From CAZEDM01 sp964511075 (GTDB lineage: Bacteria; Zixibacteria; MSB-5A5; RBG-16-43-9), in contig CAZEDM010000009.1 in NCBI GenBank assembly GCA_964511075.1, positions 1 through 64,000 of the forward strand: 64,000 nt of DNA. The letters run 5' to 3'. A model generated the notes under the pieces. It saw only the letters and a list, made by a program, of their open reading frames with translations, had not been told where the DNA came from and searched no databases. A program made the translations under genes and the position numbers. Of this stretch, positions 42,713 through 52,116 are shown one piece after another; the stretch's first letter is position 1; the number at the start of each line of letters is the position of its first letter.

Positions 42713-43822
42713 ATGTTAAAAGATAGTGACTTGCAAAAATGGACGTATCGCGAGCACACTCGAATGAAACATATTATTATGGAGAAATATCTTAAAGCAT
42801 GGATTACTATTCTTGGGAGTTTCAACGAGCGAATTTGTTATTTTGATGGGTTTGCAGGTAGGGGGGAATATACAGGTGGAAGTCCTGGTTCCCCTTTAAT
42901 TGCACTAAGAGTTGCAGATGAGTTGCAGAGTTACTACAAAAAATTTATTTGCGTTTTCATTGAAAAAGACTCTGAAAATTTTAATAATCTCGAATCTATT
43001 TTGGAGAGGGAAGTACCTAAGATAAAACACATGAAGAAAATAGAGATTATTAAGCAAAATGATGAATTTGCTAACGTTACAGAAGAAATTTTTAAAAATT
43101 TGGAGCAACAAAAATATGTAATGGTGCCATCATTCTTTTTTATCGATCCCTTTGGTTTTTCAGGGGTTCCTTTTGAAATAGTGAAAAAGATATTATCAAA
43201 CCCCAGAACAGAGGTGTTTTTTACTTTTATGGTTCGAGATGTAAATCGCTTTCTCTCTCACGAAAAACTTGAAGAGACATTTAACGAATTATTTGGAAAC
43301 AGTATTTGGAAAGAGGGTTTAAAAACAACAGATAACCAAGAATTAGCATTAAGAGATCTTTACAGACAAAATTTACATAGAATAGCTGGATTGAAATATT
43401 CTTGGTCTTTTCGGGTATGCACCCCAGAGAAACTACAAACTTTATATTATCTAATTCATGGAACTAATAATTTTAAAGGCCATTCAATAATGAAACAGGT
43501 TATGTATAATCAAAGCGCAGAAGGAGACTTTGCATATTTAGGTCCAGAAGACATGTCTAGAAGGTCTCAAATAAAATTATTTGATGTTGAGGATATTGAA
43601 GCTTTGAAAAAATATTTGTCAGTACGGTTTAAAAGTAACGTAAAAACTTATGACGAGATTCAAATAGAAGTTTGTGAACCATGGTATGATGAACCTCCAT
43701 ATATTGATAAGCATTATAGACAAGCATTAAAGGGACTGGAGAAAGAACAAAAAGTAAAAATAGAACGTATAAGTTCCAAAAAGAGTGGATTAAAAGAAAA
43801 TGACAAGATTACCTTTCTCTAA
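42713..43822 (+). CDS. tcmP: Three-Cys-motif partner protein TcmP
   Basis: 369 residues. The family opening LQKWTYREHTRMKHIIMEKY and the methyltransferase-like motif I YFDGFAGRGEYTGG (~43-56) are clear, followed by a motif IV-like FFIDPFGFSG (~143-152) and a C-terminal winged-helix-like region. TcmP proteins are found next to radical-type proteins with three clustered Cys; their reaction is unknown, though the fold looks like a SAM-dependent methyltransferase. The gene overlaps the next by 23 bases, so they are co-translated. It is A/T-rich compared with recG and the efflux genes on either side, which suggests transfer. Confidence 0.88.
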   Translation: MLKDSDLQKWTYREHTRMKHIIMEKYLKAWITILGSFNERICYFDGFAGRGEYTGGSPGSPLIALRVADELQSYYKKFICVFIEKDSENFNNLESILEREVPKIKHMKKIEIIKQNDEFANVTEEIFKNLEQQKYVMVPSFFFIDPFGFSGVPFEIVKKILSNPRTEVFFTFMVRDVNRFLSHEKLEETFNELFGNSIWKEGLKTTDNQELALRDLYRQNLHRIAGLKYSWSFRVCTPEKLQTLYYLIHGTNNFKGHSIMKQVMYNQSAEGDFAYLGPEDMSRRSQIKLFDVEDIEALKKYLSVRFKSNVKTYDEIQIEVCEPWYDEPPYIDKHYRQALKGLEKEQKVKIERISSKKSGLKENDKITFL

Positions 43823-44867
43823 TATCTCAAGCTTAGGTAAAGAAAAAATCTCATTATCTAAGAGGGAAAAAACTTCACTAAAAGCCGTGATTAGATCATA
43901 CAAATTGTTGGATGCTTCCGAAAAACGTCTAGTTCAATGTATTGGCAATGGTTCTATTATTACCAGGTTTGAAAAAACTCCTTTGCCTACTAAGTCTACT
44001 GACGTAGTCTGTCCTCATTTTTTGGAGCTTAAATGGGCTTATGGGTGTCCGTTTGATTGCAGTTGGTGTTATTTAAAAGGGACTTTCAGATTCAGACCGG
44101 AAGGAATCAAGCCCGTCATTAAAGATTATGCTAAAATTGAACAGCATGTCAGGGAGTTTTTTGATGTAGAGACGCATGGCCATGCGTCTCTACCCGCTGA
44201 GGTTCTTAATACTGGAGAAATAGCTGATTCTCTTATGCAGGAAAATGGTCATAACCCTTTTTCCAAATTCATAATTCCATTATTTGAAACTCAGAATAAG
44301 CATAAAGTTCTATTTCTCACTAAGTCCACTAATATTAAAAATTTGCTTGAAATAAAATCGCATAATCAGGTAATTATCAGCTTCAGCTTGAATGCGGATA
44401 GAGTTGCTGAGAAATGGGAAAAGAAAGCGCCTCCGGTGTCAAAAAGAATAGAAGCTGCAAGCAGGTTGGCAGAGACAGGTTATGAGATAAGATTGAGAAT
44501 AGACCCGATGGTGCCGATGGCTGGGTGGCAAGAGGGTTATAAAGAATTGATTGATGAGATTTTTGAAAAATTCGTTCCAGAAAGAATAACTTTAGGCTCT
44601 TTAAGAGGATTGCAGAGCACCATTAATGGAACTAAAGATAAATCCTGGAAAATTTATTTAGAGGAAAAGTCGAACTGGGGGAAAAAGATAGAATTTTCCA
44701 ATAGATATACTATGTACCTGCACTTGATTAAGCACCTTAAAGAAAAACACAATTATACCGATGTATCTCTTTGTAAAGAGACCGTGCAGATGTGGAATAG
44801 GTTGAAGTCTGAATTTGCAACCCCGGTTATGGATTATAAAAAGATTAAATGTAATTGCATCTGGTAA
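43800..44867 (+). CDS. Radical SAM protein related to spore photoproduct lyase, TcmP partner
   Basis: 355 residues. The cluster motif is Cys83-x3-Cys87-x2-Cys90 (YGCPFDCSWCYLKGTF). EVLNTGEIADSL, LFLTKSTNI, SFSLNADRVAEKWEKKAP and RIDPMVPMAGWQEGY match the DNA-photolesion lyase-like radical SAM branch. Residues 123-131 (VETHGHASL) come from a 28-base perfect palindrome inserted in frame just before EVLNTGE. With TcmP it forms a two-gene unit; a role in nucleic-acid modification or defence is possible but not shown by the sequence. Confidence 0.85.
   Translation: MTRLPFSNISSLGKEKISLSKREKTSLKAVIRSYKLLDASEKRLVQCIGNGSIITRFEKTPLPTKSTDVVCPHFLELKWAYGCPFDCSWCYLKGTFRFRPEGIKPVIKDYAKIEQHVREFFDVETHGHASLPAEVLNTGEIADSLMQENGHNPFSKFIIPLFETQNKHKVLFLTKSTNIKNLLEIKSHNQVIISFSLNADRVAEKWEKKAPPVSKRIEAASRLAETGYEIRLRIDPMVPMAGWQEGYKELIDEIFEKFVPERITLGSLRGLQSTINGTKDKSWKIYLEEKSNWGKKIEFSNRYTMYLHLIKHLKEKHNYTDVSLCKETVQMWNRLKSEFATPVMDYKKIKCNCIW
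44166..44193 (+). repeat. 28-base perfect palindrome inserted in frame in the radical SAM gene
   Basis: GTAGAGACGCATGG followed by its exact reverse complement CCATGCGTCTCTAC. It has GTAG/CTAC ends like the units in the 24645 gene and at 29242-29266. Confidence 0.9.
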
Positions 44868-44928
44868 GTAATTATTCCCCAGCACGTTAAAGGACCCCAA
44901 AGAATTTTCAAACAACTTGAAACATTTC

Positions 44929-44957
44929 TTGACACCTGACGTATTACATATTATACT
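44929..44957 (+). promoter_or_regulatory. Sigma70-type promoter of the PadR/efflux operon
   Basis: TTGACA at 44929-44934, exactly 17 bases, TATACT at 44952-44957. The -10 lies inside the left arm of the operator palindrome. Confidence 0.8.
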
Positions 44958-44983
44958 ATTCTAAATTAGAATAGTATAATATG
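44947..44983. promoter_or_regulatory. 37-base perfect palindrome, likely PadR operator
   Basis: Perfect 18-bp arms (left arm CATATTATACTATTCTAA) around a single central A at 44965. It covers the -10 element and the expected transcription start, just before the PadR-family gene. PadR repressors bind dyad sites in their own promoters, so this is almost certainly the self-regulatory operator. Confidence 0.85.
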
Positions 44984-44991
44984 GAGTGGAG

Positions 44992-45534
44992 ATGACGAAA
45001 AACGAGCTGGTGGTTCTGGGGCTGTTGAGCGAAAAGCCGATGTACGGTTATCAGCTCTATCAGGAGATAGAGGAAAGGGAGATGGAGCACTGGGCGCAGG
45101 TCAATTTGGCTTCCGTTTACAACACCCTCAACCGTCTGCAGAAGGATAAGCTCATTCAGGGAAGAGGGGAAAAACCAGGCAGGATGCCGGAGAGAAGAGT
45201 TTATCATCTTACCTCAAGGGGTGAAAAAAGGTTGAGGGAGTTGGTGGAGAAGGCATTGAACGAATCCAGGATGCCCCAGGATAGCTCGATTGTAGGTGTA
45301 GCTTTTTTACATGTCTTGCCAAAGAGGAAGATCTTAGATGCCCTTTCGAGGAAAAGAGAAAAGCTGGGCAAGATAATTAGCCGGATTGAGAAAATCTATG
45401 ATGAGAAACATAAGATCATACCCTTCAACTGGAAATTCCTCATAGAGGAGGGGATCTCCCATTTAGAGACGCATATAAAGATGATCGATAAGCTAATAGA
45501 TCTGGTTAAAAGAAATAAGGCCCTGAAGAAATAA
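44992..45534 (+). CDS. PadR-family transcriptional repressor
   Basis: 180 residues from ATG 44992 (ggag five bases upstream); a GTG at 44986 is possible. The winged helix is VVLGLLSEKPMYGYQLYQEI ... NTLNRLQKDKLIQG with the wing RVYHLTSRGEKRL, and the C-terminal helices (~90-180) form the dimer part. It heads the membrane fusion / RND / TolC operon 11 bases downstream and overlies a perfect palindromic operator, so it should repress the pump until a ligand binds. Confidence 0.92.
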   Translation: MTKNELVVLGLLSEKPMYGYQLYQEIEEREMEHWAQVNLASVYNTLNRLQKDKLIQGRGEKPGRMPERRVYHLTSRGEKRLRELVEKALNESRMPQDSSIVGVAFLHVLPKRKILDALSRKREKLGKIISRIEKIYDEKHKIIPFNWKFLIEEGISHLETHIKMIDKLIDLVKRNKALKK

Positions 45535-45545
45535 AGGAGAAACAG

Positions 45546-46463
45546 ATGAAGAAATTTATAGGAATAATAATCGTGGCGGTAGTTGCACTCTTTATTTTTT
45601 ATAGGATAACGACAGTGATTAAGGAGAGAAAAGCACAGACCTCAGAGGTAAAGGAGAGGATAGTCCCGGTTGAATTGGAGATCGTTAAAAATTCACCCTA
45701 CACTCCGGTTTTGAATTATACTGGAGAAGTTGAGGCTGCAGAAGAGATAGACCTCTACCCCAAAGCCTCAGGCAAAGTGGCGGAGATAAGGATCAGAGAA
45801 GGGGACAGGGTGAAAAAAGACCAACTTGTGGCTTTGATTGACAGAGACATCACCGGTATGAAATTTGAATTAGCTGAGACTTTCTCCCCGGTCGAGGGGA
45901 TCGTGGGGAAAGTATATGTGGATAAAGGGGCAGAGGTCAATCCTGACCCGGGGATGGGAACAGCCTTAGCCCAGATCTTAAACTTAGATTTAGTGAAAAT
46001 AGTGGTTCAGGTCATAGAGGAGGATATTTCTAAAGTTAAATTGCACCAGAAAGCCAGAATCAAATTGGATGCCTTTCCGGGAAAAGAATTTTATGGAACA
46101 GTTACAATGGTCAGCCCCACCCTGAACAATCTAACCCACACCGCCAGCGTGGAGGTCACCCTGCCAAATTTGAACCATCTTCTGAAGCCGGGGATGTTCG
46201 CTGAGGTTAAGTTGTTAATCGGGAAAACCGAAAAGCTTCTTCTTATCCCCAGATATGCCCTTTTAACTGAAGCCGGGAAGAGAAAGGTTTTCGTGGTAAA
46301 GACAGGAAAAGCAGAGGAGAGGTGGGTTGAGATCGGCTTTAGCGAGGGAGGATTTGCCCAGATCAAAAGTGGCTTGAATCCAGGGGACAGCCTGGTGATT
46401 TTGGGGCAAAATCAGCTGCAGGCCGGGGATAAGGTCAGAGTAGTGAAAAAAGAGGTTAAATAA
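45546..46463 (+). CDS. RND efflux membrane fusion protein (HlyD/AcrA family)
   Basis: 305 residues. An N-terminal membrane segment (~4-21) is followed by the lipoyl-like halves (ASGKVAEIRIREGDRVKKDQ and FSPVEGIVGKVYVDKGAEV), a beta-barrel (VVQVIEEDISKVKLHQKARI) and a membrane-proximal end (GDSLVILGQNQLQAGDKVRV). The helical hairpin is nearly absent: only about four residues separate LVALIDRD from the second lipoyl half, so it is shorter than AcrA. It bridges pump and outer-membrane channel. Its stop overlaps the RND start (TAATG). Confidence 0.9.
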   Translation: MKKFIGIIIVAVVALFIFYRITTVIKERKAQTSEVKERIVPVELEIVKNSPYTPVLNYTGEVEAAEEIDLYPKASGKVAEIRIREGDRVKKDQLVALIDRDITGMKFELAETFSPVEGIVGKVYVDKGAEVNPDPGMGTALAQILNLDLVKIVVQVIEEDISKVKLHQKARIKLDAFPGKEFYGTVTMVSPTLNNLTHTASVEVTLPNLNHLLKPGMFAEVKLLIGKTEKLLLIPRYALLTEAGKRKVFVVKTGKAEERWVEIGFSEGGFAQIKSGLNPGDSLVILGQNQLQAGDKVRVVKKEVK

Positions 46464-49400
46464 TGTATCTGCCCAATCTATCGATACGCCGGCCTGTCTT
46501 CATCGTGATGCAGGTCTTGGCAGTTTTGGTTCTGGGGATTGTTTCCTATACCCGTATAGGCATAGATTTGATGCCTAATGTTGAATTTCCCTATATCTCA
46601 ATCACCACACTATATCCAGGGGCAGGTGCTCAGGAGATCGAAAATCAGGTTACCAAGCCGATGGAGGAGGCGGCAAGCGCTATCAACGGCTTGAAGAATA
46701 TCTATTCCACCTCAGCCGAAGGGTTCTCCCAGATATTTCTGGAGTTTGAGATTGAGACAAAAGTAAGAGATGCAGAATCGGATGTGAGGGAGAAACTCTC
46801 GGAGATTCGAGCCGAGCTGCCCGAGGATATCGAGGAACCTACTATCGCCAGATTTGATGTCACCGCTACACCGGTGATGATATTTTCCTTATCCAGCGAT
46901 CTGCCTTTGGATGAGCTGAGGACTTTGGCAGACGATAAAATCAAGAATCGCATTCAGCAGGTAAAGGAGGTAGCAGAGGTAAAGCTAGTCGGAGGCCTGG
47001 AAAGGGAGATAAAGGTGGAGGTGGACAGGAGAAAACTTCAAGCCTATAATCTCTCAGTCGAGCAGATAATCGGAAGCTTAGCTAAGGAGAATCTTAATTT
47101 CCCAGGCGGCAGAGTGGAGATACAGCCGCAGGAATTCGTTCTGAGAACCACCGGTGAGTTCGAGGAAACCTCAGAATTGGGGAAAATCCCTGTAGCTACC
47201 TATCAGGGAACCCCGGTTTATTTAAAGGAGGTAGCCCGGATAAAGGATGACTTTAAGGAAATAAGAGAAATCGCTCAGCTTAACGGCAGACCTTCGGTTT
47301 CCTTCATAACCTATAAACAGTCCGGAGGAAATACAGTTAAGATCTGCGACCGGTTAAGAGAAGTGATCAACGAGTTGAAGAAAGAACTTCCTGCAGGGAC
47401 CTCCATTGAGATAGCCTCGGACCAGTCCAAATATATAAAAAGATCAGTGGATGAGACTATGAGGACCCTGTATTTAGGGGCGATCTTTGCCACACTGGTG
47501 ATATTCATATTTCTGGGTAACTTCAGAAGCACCATAATTGCAGCCTTAGCCATCCCCACCTCGATCTTAGCCACCTTCGTTATGATGAACCTGTTCGGCT
47601 ATACCGTAAATATGATGACTCTGATGGGTCTTTCCCTGTGCGTTGGTATCTTGATAGATGATGCCATCGTGGTGCGGGAAAATATCTTCAGGCATGTGGA
47701 GGAAGGGATGAGTCCGGAAGAGGCAGCCTCCTTCGGAACCCAGGAGGTAGGGCTGGCAGTTATGGCATGCACTTTCACCATCGTGGCAGTCTTCGTTCCG
47801 GTTGCCTATATGGGTGGCATAGTGGGAAAGTTCTTCCGGGCATTTGCCTTCACCGTGGTCTTCGCCATCCTTTACTCCCTGTGGGATTCCTTCACTATGG
47901 CTCCGATGCTTTCTGCCAAGGTCCTGGTCAGAGAGAAGAAGGACAAGGAGAGTTTACTCCAGAAAATATTTGGTCCTTTTAATCGATTTTATCATAGTCT
48001 GAATCAGACCTATTCAAAGCTTTTAGCCTGGTCCTTGAAACATAAATTTCTGATTATCTTAGCCGCAGTAATCCTTTTCTTCCTCAGCCTGAGCCTGACT
48101 TCCTTAATCGGTAAGGAGTTTATGCCTCAGGGTGACAGGGGGGAGTTCAGGGTGATATTTGAAACACCGGTGGGAACTTCGATTCAGGCAACCGAGAAAG
48201 TAGCCTCTGAATTAGAGAAAATCATTTTCACCTACCCTGAGGTTCAGTCGATCTTCACCACCATTGGGATGGAGGGTGCTTCCAACAAGGGTGGAATCCG
48301 GGTGGAATTAGTTCCCCTGAAAGAGAGAGGGAAAAAGACCCAAGAGGTGGAGATCGAGGTGCGCCAGAGACTTTCCGAGGTGCCGGGGTTGAAAACCAAA
48401 GTCTCTATGATAGGAATGTTTGAGCAGGAGGAGGACTACCCCATAATGATGTATCTTAAGGGACCGGAGATCTCAGTCTTAGAGGAGCTTTCTGGCAAAA
48501 TCCTGAAAATAGTGGAAAGTGTGCCAGGCACCGCGGATGCGGACCGTTCGATTCGCGGGGGAAAGCCGGAGATGAGGGTGGTGGTGAACAGAGAAAAGGC
48601 AAGCAGACTTGGTATTTCCACGGCTCAGATTGCCACGACCTTGCGTTCGCTGGTGGATGGGAACGTTGCCACCAAGTTAAGACAGGGAGAGAAGGAGATA
48701 GATATCAGGGTGATCTTATCTCCGGAGCAGAGGAATAGTTTCCGGGAGCTTTCCTCCATAGATATCCTTTCCCCGGCCGGGGTAACTGTTCCTTTAAACA
48801 GTATCGCCGACTTCTATGAGGGAGTCGGCCCCACCCAGATAGACAGACAGAACAGGGAGAGGTCAGCAGTTATCTCCGCCAACGTAGTTGATCGGGCTTT
48901 GGGCGATGTGGTGGATGATATAAACAGAAAGTTGGCTGAGCTGCCTCTTCCCTCTGGTTACAAAATAGAATATACGGGTGATGTGGAGGTGATGGGGGAT
49001 ATGTTCAAAAATATGATTTTAGCTTTGGCCCTGGGAATCATTTTCATCTACATAGTCTTGGCCTCCCAGTTCAACTCCTTTTTACATCCCCTTACCATTA
49101 TGTTAGCTCTGCCCTTAGCAGTGGTGGGAGCGTTTTTAGCGATTTTCTTGACCGGGCAGAGAATCAATATGATGGCTATGGTGGGAATAATCCTCTTGAT
49201 GGGGATCGTGACCAAAAACTCTATTTTGCTCATAGACTATACCATCACTTTGAGAAAAAGAGGGATACAAAGGGAGGAGGCATTGCTTAAAGCTGGTCCG
49301 ATTCGTCTGCGTCCTATTCTTATGACTTCTGCAGCCATGATTATGGGGATGGTGCCAGCAGCTTTGGGGATGGGTGAGGGGGGAGAGTGGAGACAGGTTA

Positions 49401-49528
49401 TGGGCATCTCGGTCATCGGCGGACTTATCACCTCAACCCTTTTGACCCTGCTGGTGGTTCCGGTAACCTATGTGATAATAGATAACTTTGGAGAGTTTTT
49501 GAAAAGGAATATAAAAATCGGCGAATAA
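46463..49528 (+). CDS. RND-family efflux permease (AcrB/MdtB-like)
   Basis: 1021 residues, the normal size for an HAE-type RND pump. It opens NLSIRRPVFIVMQVLAVLVL, and has the two pore/docking loops, twelve membrane segments and the proton-relay Asp pair in GILIDDAIVVREN (~400). The second half begins near KHKFLIILAAVILFFLSLSL, and GIVTKNSILLIDYTITLRKR is the matching helix. It uses the proton gradient to expel drugs or other lipophilic compounds. Repressed by the PadR protein encoded upstream (inference). Confidence 0.95.
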   Translation: MYLPNLSIRRPVFIVMQVLAVLVLGIVSYTRIGIDLMPNVEFPYISITTLYPGAGAQEIENQVTKPMEEAASAINGLKNIYSTSAEGFSQIFLEFEIETKVRDAESDVREKLSEIRAELPEDIEEPTIARFDVTATPVMIFSLSSDLPLDELRTLADDKIKNRIQQVKEVAEVKLVGGLEREIKVEVDRRKLQAYNLSVEQIIGSLAKENLNFPGGRVEIQPQEFVLRTTGEFEETSELGKIPVATYQGTPVYLKEVARIKDDFKEIREIAQLNGRPSVSFITYKQSGGNTVKICDRLREVINELKKELPAGTSIEIASDQSKYIKRSVDETMRTLYLGAIFATLVIFIFLGNFRSTIIAALAIPTSILATFVMMNLFGYTVNMMTLMGLSLCVGILIDDAIVVRENIFRHVEEGMSPEEAASFGTQEVGLAVMACTFTIVAVFVPVAYMGGIVGKFFRAFAFTVVFAILYSLWDSFTMAPMLSAKVLVREKKDKESLLQKIFGPFNRFYHSLNQTYSKLLAWSLKHKFLIILAAVILFFLSLSLTSLIGKEFMPQGDRGEFRVIFETPVGTSIQATEKVASELEKIIFTYPEVQSIFTTIGMEGASNKGGIRVELVPLKERGKKTQEVEIEVRQRLSEVPGLKTKVSMIGMFEQEEDYPIMMYLKGPEISVLEELSGKILKIVESVPGTADADRSIRGGKPEMRVVVNREKASRLGISTAQIATTLRSLVDGNVATKLRQGEKEIDIRVILSPEQRNSFRELSSIDILSPAGVTVPLNSIADFYEGVGPTQIDRQNRERSAVISANVVDRALGDVVDDINRKLAELPLPSGYKIEYTGDVEVMGDMFKNMILALALGIIFIYIVLASQFNSFLHPLTIMLALPLAVVGAFLAIFLTGQRINMMAMVGIILLMGIVTKNSILLIDYTITLRKRGIQREEALLKAGPIRLRPILMTSAAMIMGMVPAALGMGEGGEWRQVMGISVIGGLITSTLLTLLVVPVTYVIIDNFGEFLKRNIKIGE

Positions 49529-49544
49529 AAGTTTTGGAGGGATT

Positions 49545-50858
49545 ATGCTCAGATATTTTTCAAGAGTTACTCTTGTCTTTTCTATTTTAATCTGGCTCTG
49601 TTCCCCTGCTTTCTCCCAGGATAAGCTGATTCTGAACTTGGAACAAAGCTTGGAGACCGCCTATCAGAATAACCGGGCACTTCAAAGCCAGCAGGAGAAA
49701 ATCCGGTCTGCTAAATACAAGATCTCAGAGGCAAAATCGAGTTTCTATCCCCAGCTTTCTTTTCAGGGTAGCTATACTTATTTAGGAGTGCTTCCCAGTT
49801 TCATAGTGTCTTTTCCTCCCCTGGTGGAGAACCAGAGAATCACTCAGGGGTTTCACGACAATTTCGATTTCAGCCTCTCCCTGCAGCAGTCTATCTTCAC
49901 CTGGGGAAGGCTGCGGAATAATTATTCCATCTCCAGGCTCGATCTCCAGTCGGAAGAGGAAAATTACAACAGGGACAAGCAGAGCATAACTTATGAAGTG
50001 AAAAGCTCATTCTACTCTGCTCTTCTGCTTCGGGAGCTTATCCGGGTAAGGGAAGAGGCTCTGAAGAACATCCAGGAGCATCTGAAGACTGTGGAGTTAA
50101 GATACAAAGCTGGTCAGGCATCGGAGTTCGACCTTCTGAGGGCAAAGGTCCAGTTAGCCAATGCCAAGCCCCCCCTGCTCCAGGCAAAACAGGCTTATGA
50201 TTTGGCTTTAAGCTCCTTTAAGAATATTCTGGGACTTTCCCAGGAGACACAGATAGAGCTGGAGGGTGAGCTTCTTTTCAGCCAGATAGACGTCGATCTG
50301 GAAGAGGCGACTCAGAAGGCTCTGTCCAAAAGACCGGAATTGAGATCCCTGGATATACGGAAGAAAATTGCCAGAAAGGGATTAGCTCTTGCCAAAGCGG
50401 GAAACAAGCCCTCCTTGTTGGGGATAGCGAACTACAGCTATGAAAACCCCTTCTACGGCGAAAGGAAATGGGACACCGACTGGAATTTCACCATATCTTT
50501 GAGCTTCCCCCTGTTTGATGGTTTTGCCACCCGTTCCAAAGTCAACCAGGCTAAATCAGATTTAAGCCAGCTGGATATCGGGGAAAAGGATTTAAAGGAG
50601 GGGATAAAGTTAGAGGTAAAAGATGCAGTCACCAGCCTGAACCTGGCAAGGGAGACCATCCTCTCCCAGGAGGAGAACGTCAAGCAGGCAAAGGAGAGCC
50701 TGAGAATAGCCAGGATTCAATATGCCCAGGGGATGATAACCAGTCTGGAGGAGATGGATACAGAGCTTGCCCTGACCTACGCCCAGGTCAACTATCTGCA
50801 GGCTTTAACCGATTATCTGATCGCCCAGGCGAAGTATGATAAAGCCGTAGGGGAGTGA
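49545..50858 (+). CDS. TolC-family outer-membrane efflux channel
   Basis: 437 residues. The signal peptide ends SPAFS-QDK, leaving Gln first. Two homologous halves, each with long helices and beta strands: LNLEQSLETAYQNNRALQSQ opens the first, VDLEEATQKALSKRPELRSL the second. It completes the three-part pump with the fusion protein and the RND permease, 16 bases downstream. Ribosome site ggaggg. Confidence 0.93.
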   Translation: MLRYFSRVTLVFSILIWLCSPAFSQDKLILNLEQSLETAYQNNRALQSQQEKIRSAKYKISEAKSSFYPQLSFQGSYTYLGVLPSFIVSFPPLVENQRITQGFHDNFDFSLSLQQSIFTWGRLRNNYSISRLDLQSEEENYNRDKQSITYEVKSSFYSALLLRELIRVREEALKNIQEHLKTVELRYKAGQASEFDLLRAKVQLANAKPPLLQAKQAYDLALSSFKNILGLSQETQIELEGELLFSQIDVDLEEATQKALSKRPELRSLDIRKKIARKGLALAKAGNKPSLLGIANYSYENPFYGERKWDTDWNFTISLSFPLFDGFATRSKVNQAKSDLSQLDIGEKDLKEGIKLEVKDAVTSLNLARETILSQEENVKQAKESLRIARIQYAQGMITSLEEMDTELALTYAQVNYLQALTDYLIAQAKYDKAVGE

Positions 50859-50950
50859 AGTGGTCGGTTGCCTGCGACCAGTGGTCAGTAAGGTGTGGAG
50901 TATAAAGCTTTAGCTTTATTTTAGTAAACCTATCCGAGAAAGTGGAGTCA
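50859..50950. repeat. Two repeat fragments after the efflux operon
   Basis: A GTGGTCAGT-type fragment (50859-50890) runs into GGAGTATAAAGC ... TTTAGCTTTATTTTAGTAAACC (50897-50930), which is also present at the 3' end of coaD. Little else is seen between here and murB. Confidence 0.6.
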
Positions 50951-51101
50951 GAGGAAAAGCTTAAACTCCATTTTTTTGCTTAAAAAAACACCGTAGGGGT
51001 TCGGTGGATATATCTCTGCGAATCCTGATTTTTCCTCATTTTTCCCTTGCTTTTTTCAAGATAGCCCTTAAATTTAAATAGAGGTTAAATCTGTTTTTCC
51101 G

Positions 51102-52058
51102 ATGTCGATAAATAAGAAAGGATGTTGTATCAAAGCTGATCTGGAAAGAGTAGCCCAGTTGCTCTTTGAAATCTTAGGGGAGAATCTCAAAACTAGAGAG
51201 CCTTTAGCACCTCACACCACCTTCAGGATCGGAGGTCCGGCCGATTTCTTCTATCAGGCTCGTACCCCGGACGAGCTTATCAGGGGGATCAATACAGCCA
51301 GAGAGTTTAATCTTGCGTATTTCGTACTGGGGGGAGGGAGTAACCTTTTGATTGGCGATTCCGGGTTTCGCGGGCTGGTCATAAAGAACCTTTGCAACAA
51401 GATATTGATTCAGGATAATAAGGTCACCGCTCAATCCGGCACACCGGTTTCCGAACTGGTCGGGCTCAGCGTGGAACAGGGCTTATCAGGGCTGGAGTTC
51501 GCCGCAGGTTTCTACGGCACGCTGGGTGGCGCGGTTTACGGGAATGCAGGTGCTTTCGGCAGAGCCATGTGCGATGTTTTCGAGGAGGGTATAATCTTAA
51601 GCCCCAAGGGAAGGCTGGAGACGGTCAAGCCGGACTATTTTGAATTTGGTTACCGCCATTCTAAGTTGAAAATCTCAAGGGATATTCTGCTTTCCGCTAC
51701 CCTGGTTCTGGAGAATGGCGAGAAGCAGAGGATAAAGACCAAGGTGGAGGAGAACATCAAGCTCAGAAGAACCAGATTGCCGGAAAACCAGGGCTCTGCA
51801 GGCTCTTTTTTCAAGAACGTCAAATCCTCGAGAACCGGCTCTGCCGGTGTTTCCGCAGGTTATCTTCTGGAGCAGGTGGGTGCCAAACAGATGAGAGTGG
51901 GCGACGCCATGGTTTTCCCCGGGCATGCCAACATAATAGTGAATGCGGGCAGGGCTACTGCAGAGGAGGTGAAAACGTTAGCCTCGAGTTTGAAAAGCAG
52001 AGTAAAGGAGAAGTTCAACATAGAGCTGGAAGAAGAGATAATCTATCTGGGAGAGTGA
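51102..52058 (+). CDS. murB: UDP-N-acetylenolpyruvoylglucosamine reductase
   Basis: 318 residues. FAD-binding FRIGGPADFF and GGGSNLLIGDSGFRGLVI, the conserved GSAGSFFKN with the catalytic Ser, and the C-terminal EEEIIYLGE Glu are all present. It reduces the enolpyruvyl group to make UDP-MurNAc for peptidoglycan. Type IIa/b layout with normal length. It stands just before sprA rather than in a mur/fts cluster; the two share a strand and a 58-base gap. Confidence 0.95.
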   Translation: MSINKKGCCIKADLERVAQLLFEILGENLKTREPLAPHTTFRIGGPADFFYQARTPDELIRGINTAREFNLAYFVLGGGSNLLIGDSGFRGLVIKNLCNKILIQDNKVTAQSGTPVSELVGLSVEQGLSGLEFAAGFYGTLGGAVYGNAGAFGRAMCDVFEEGIILSPKGRLETVKPDYFEFGYRHSKLKISRDILLSATLVLENGEKQRIKTKVEENIKLRRTRLPENQGSAGSFFKNVKSSRTGSAGVSAGYLLEQVGAKQMRVGDAMVFPGHANIIVNAGRATAEEVKTLASSLKSRVKEKFNIELEEEIIYLGE

Positions 52059-52116
52059 AACTTAAGCAAAGGAGGTTTTTATCGATAAATAGATAAGGGT
52101 TTCGAAAGGTGACCCG

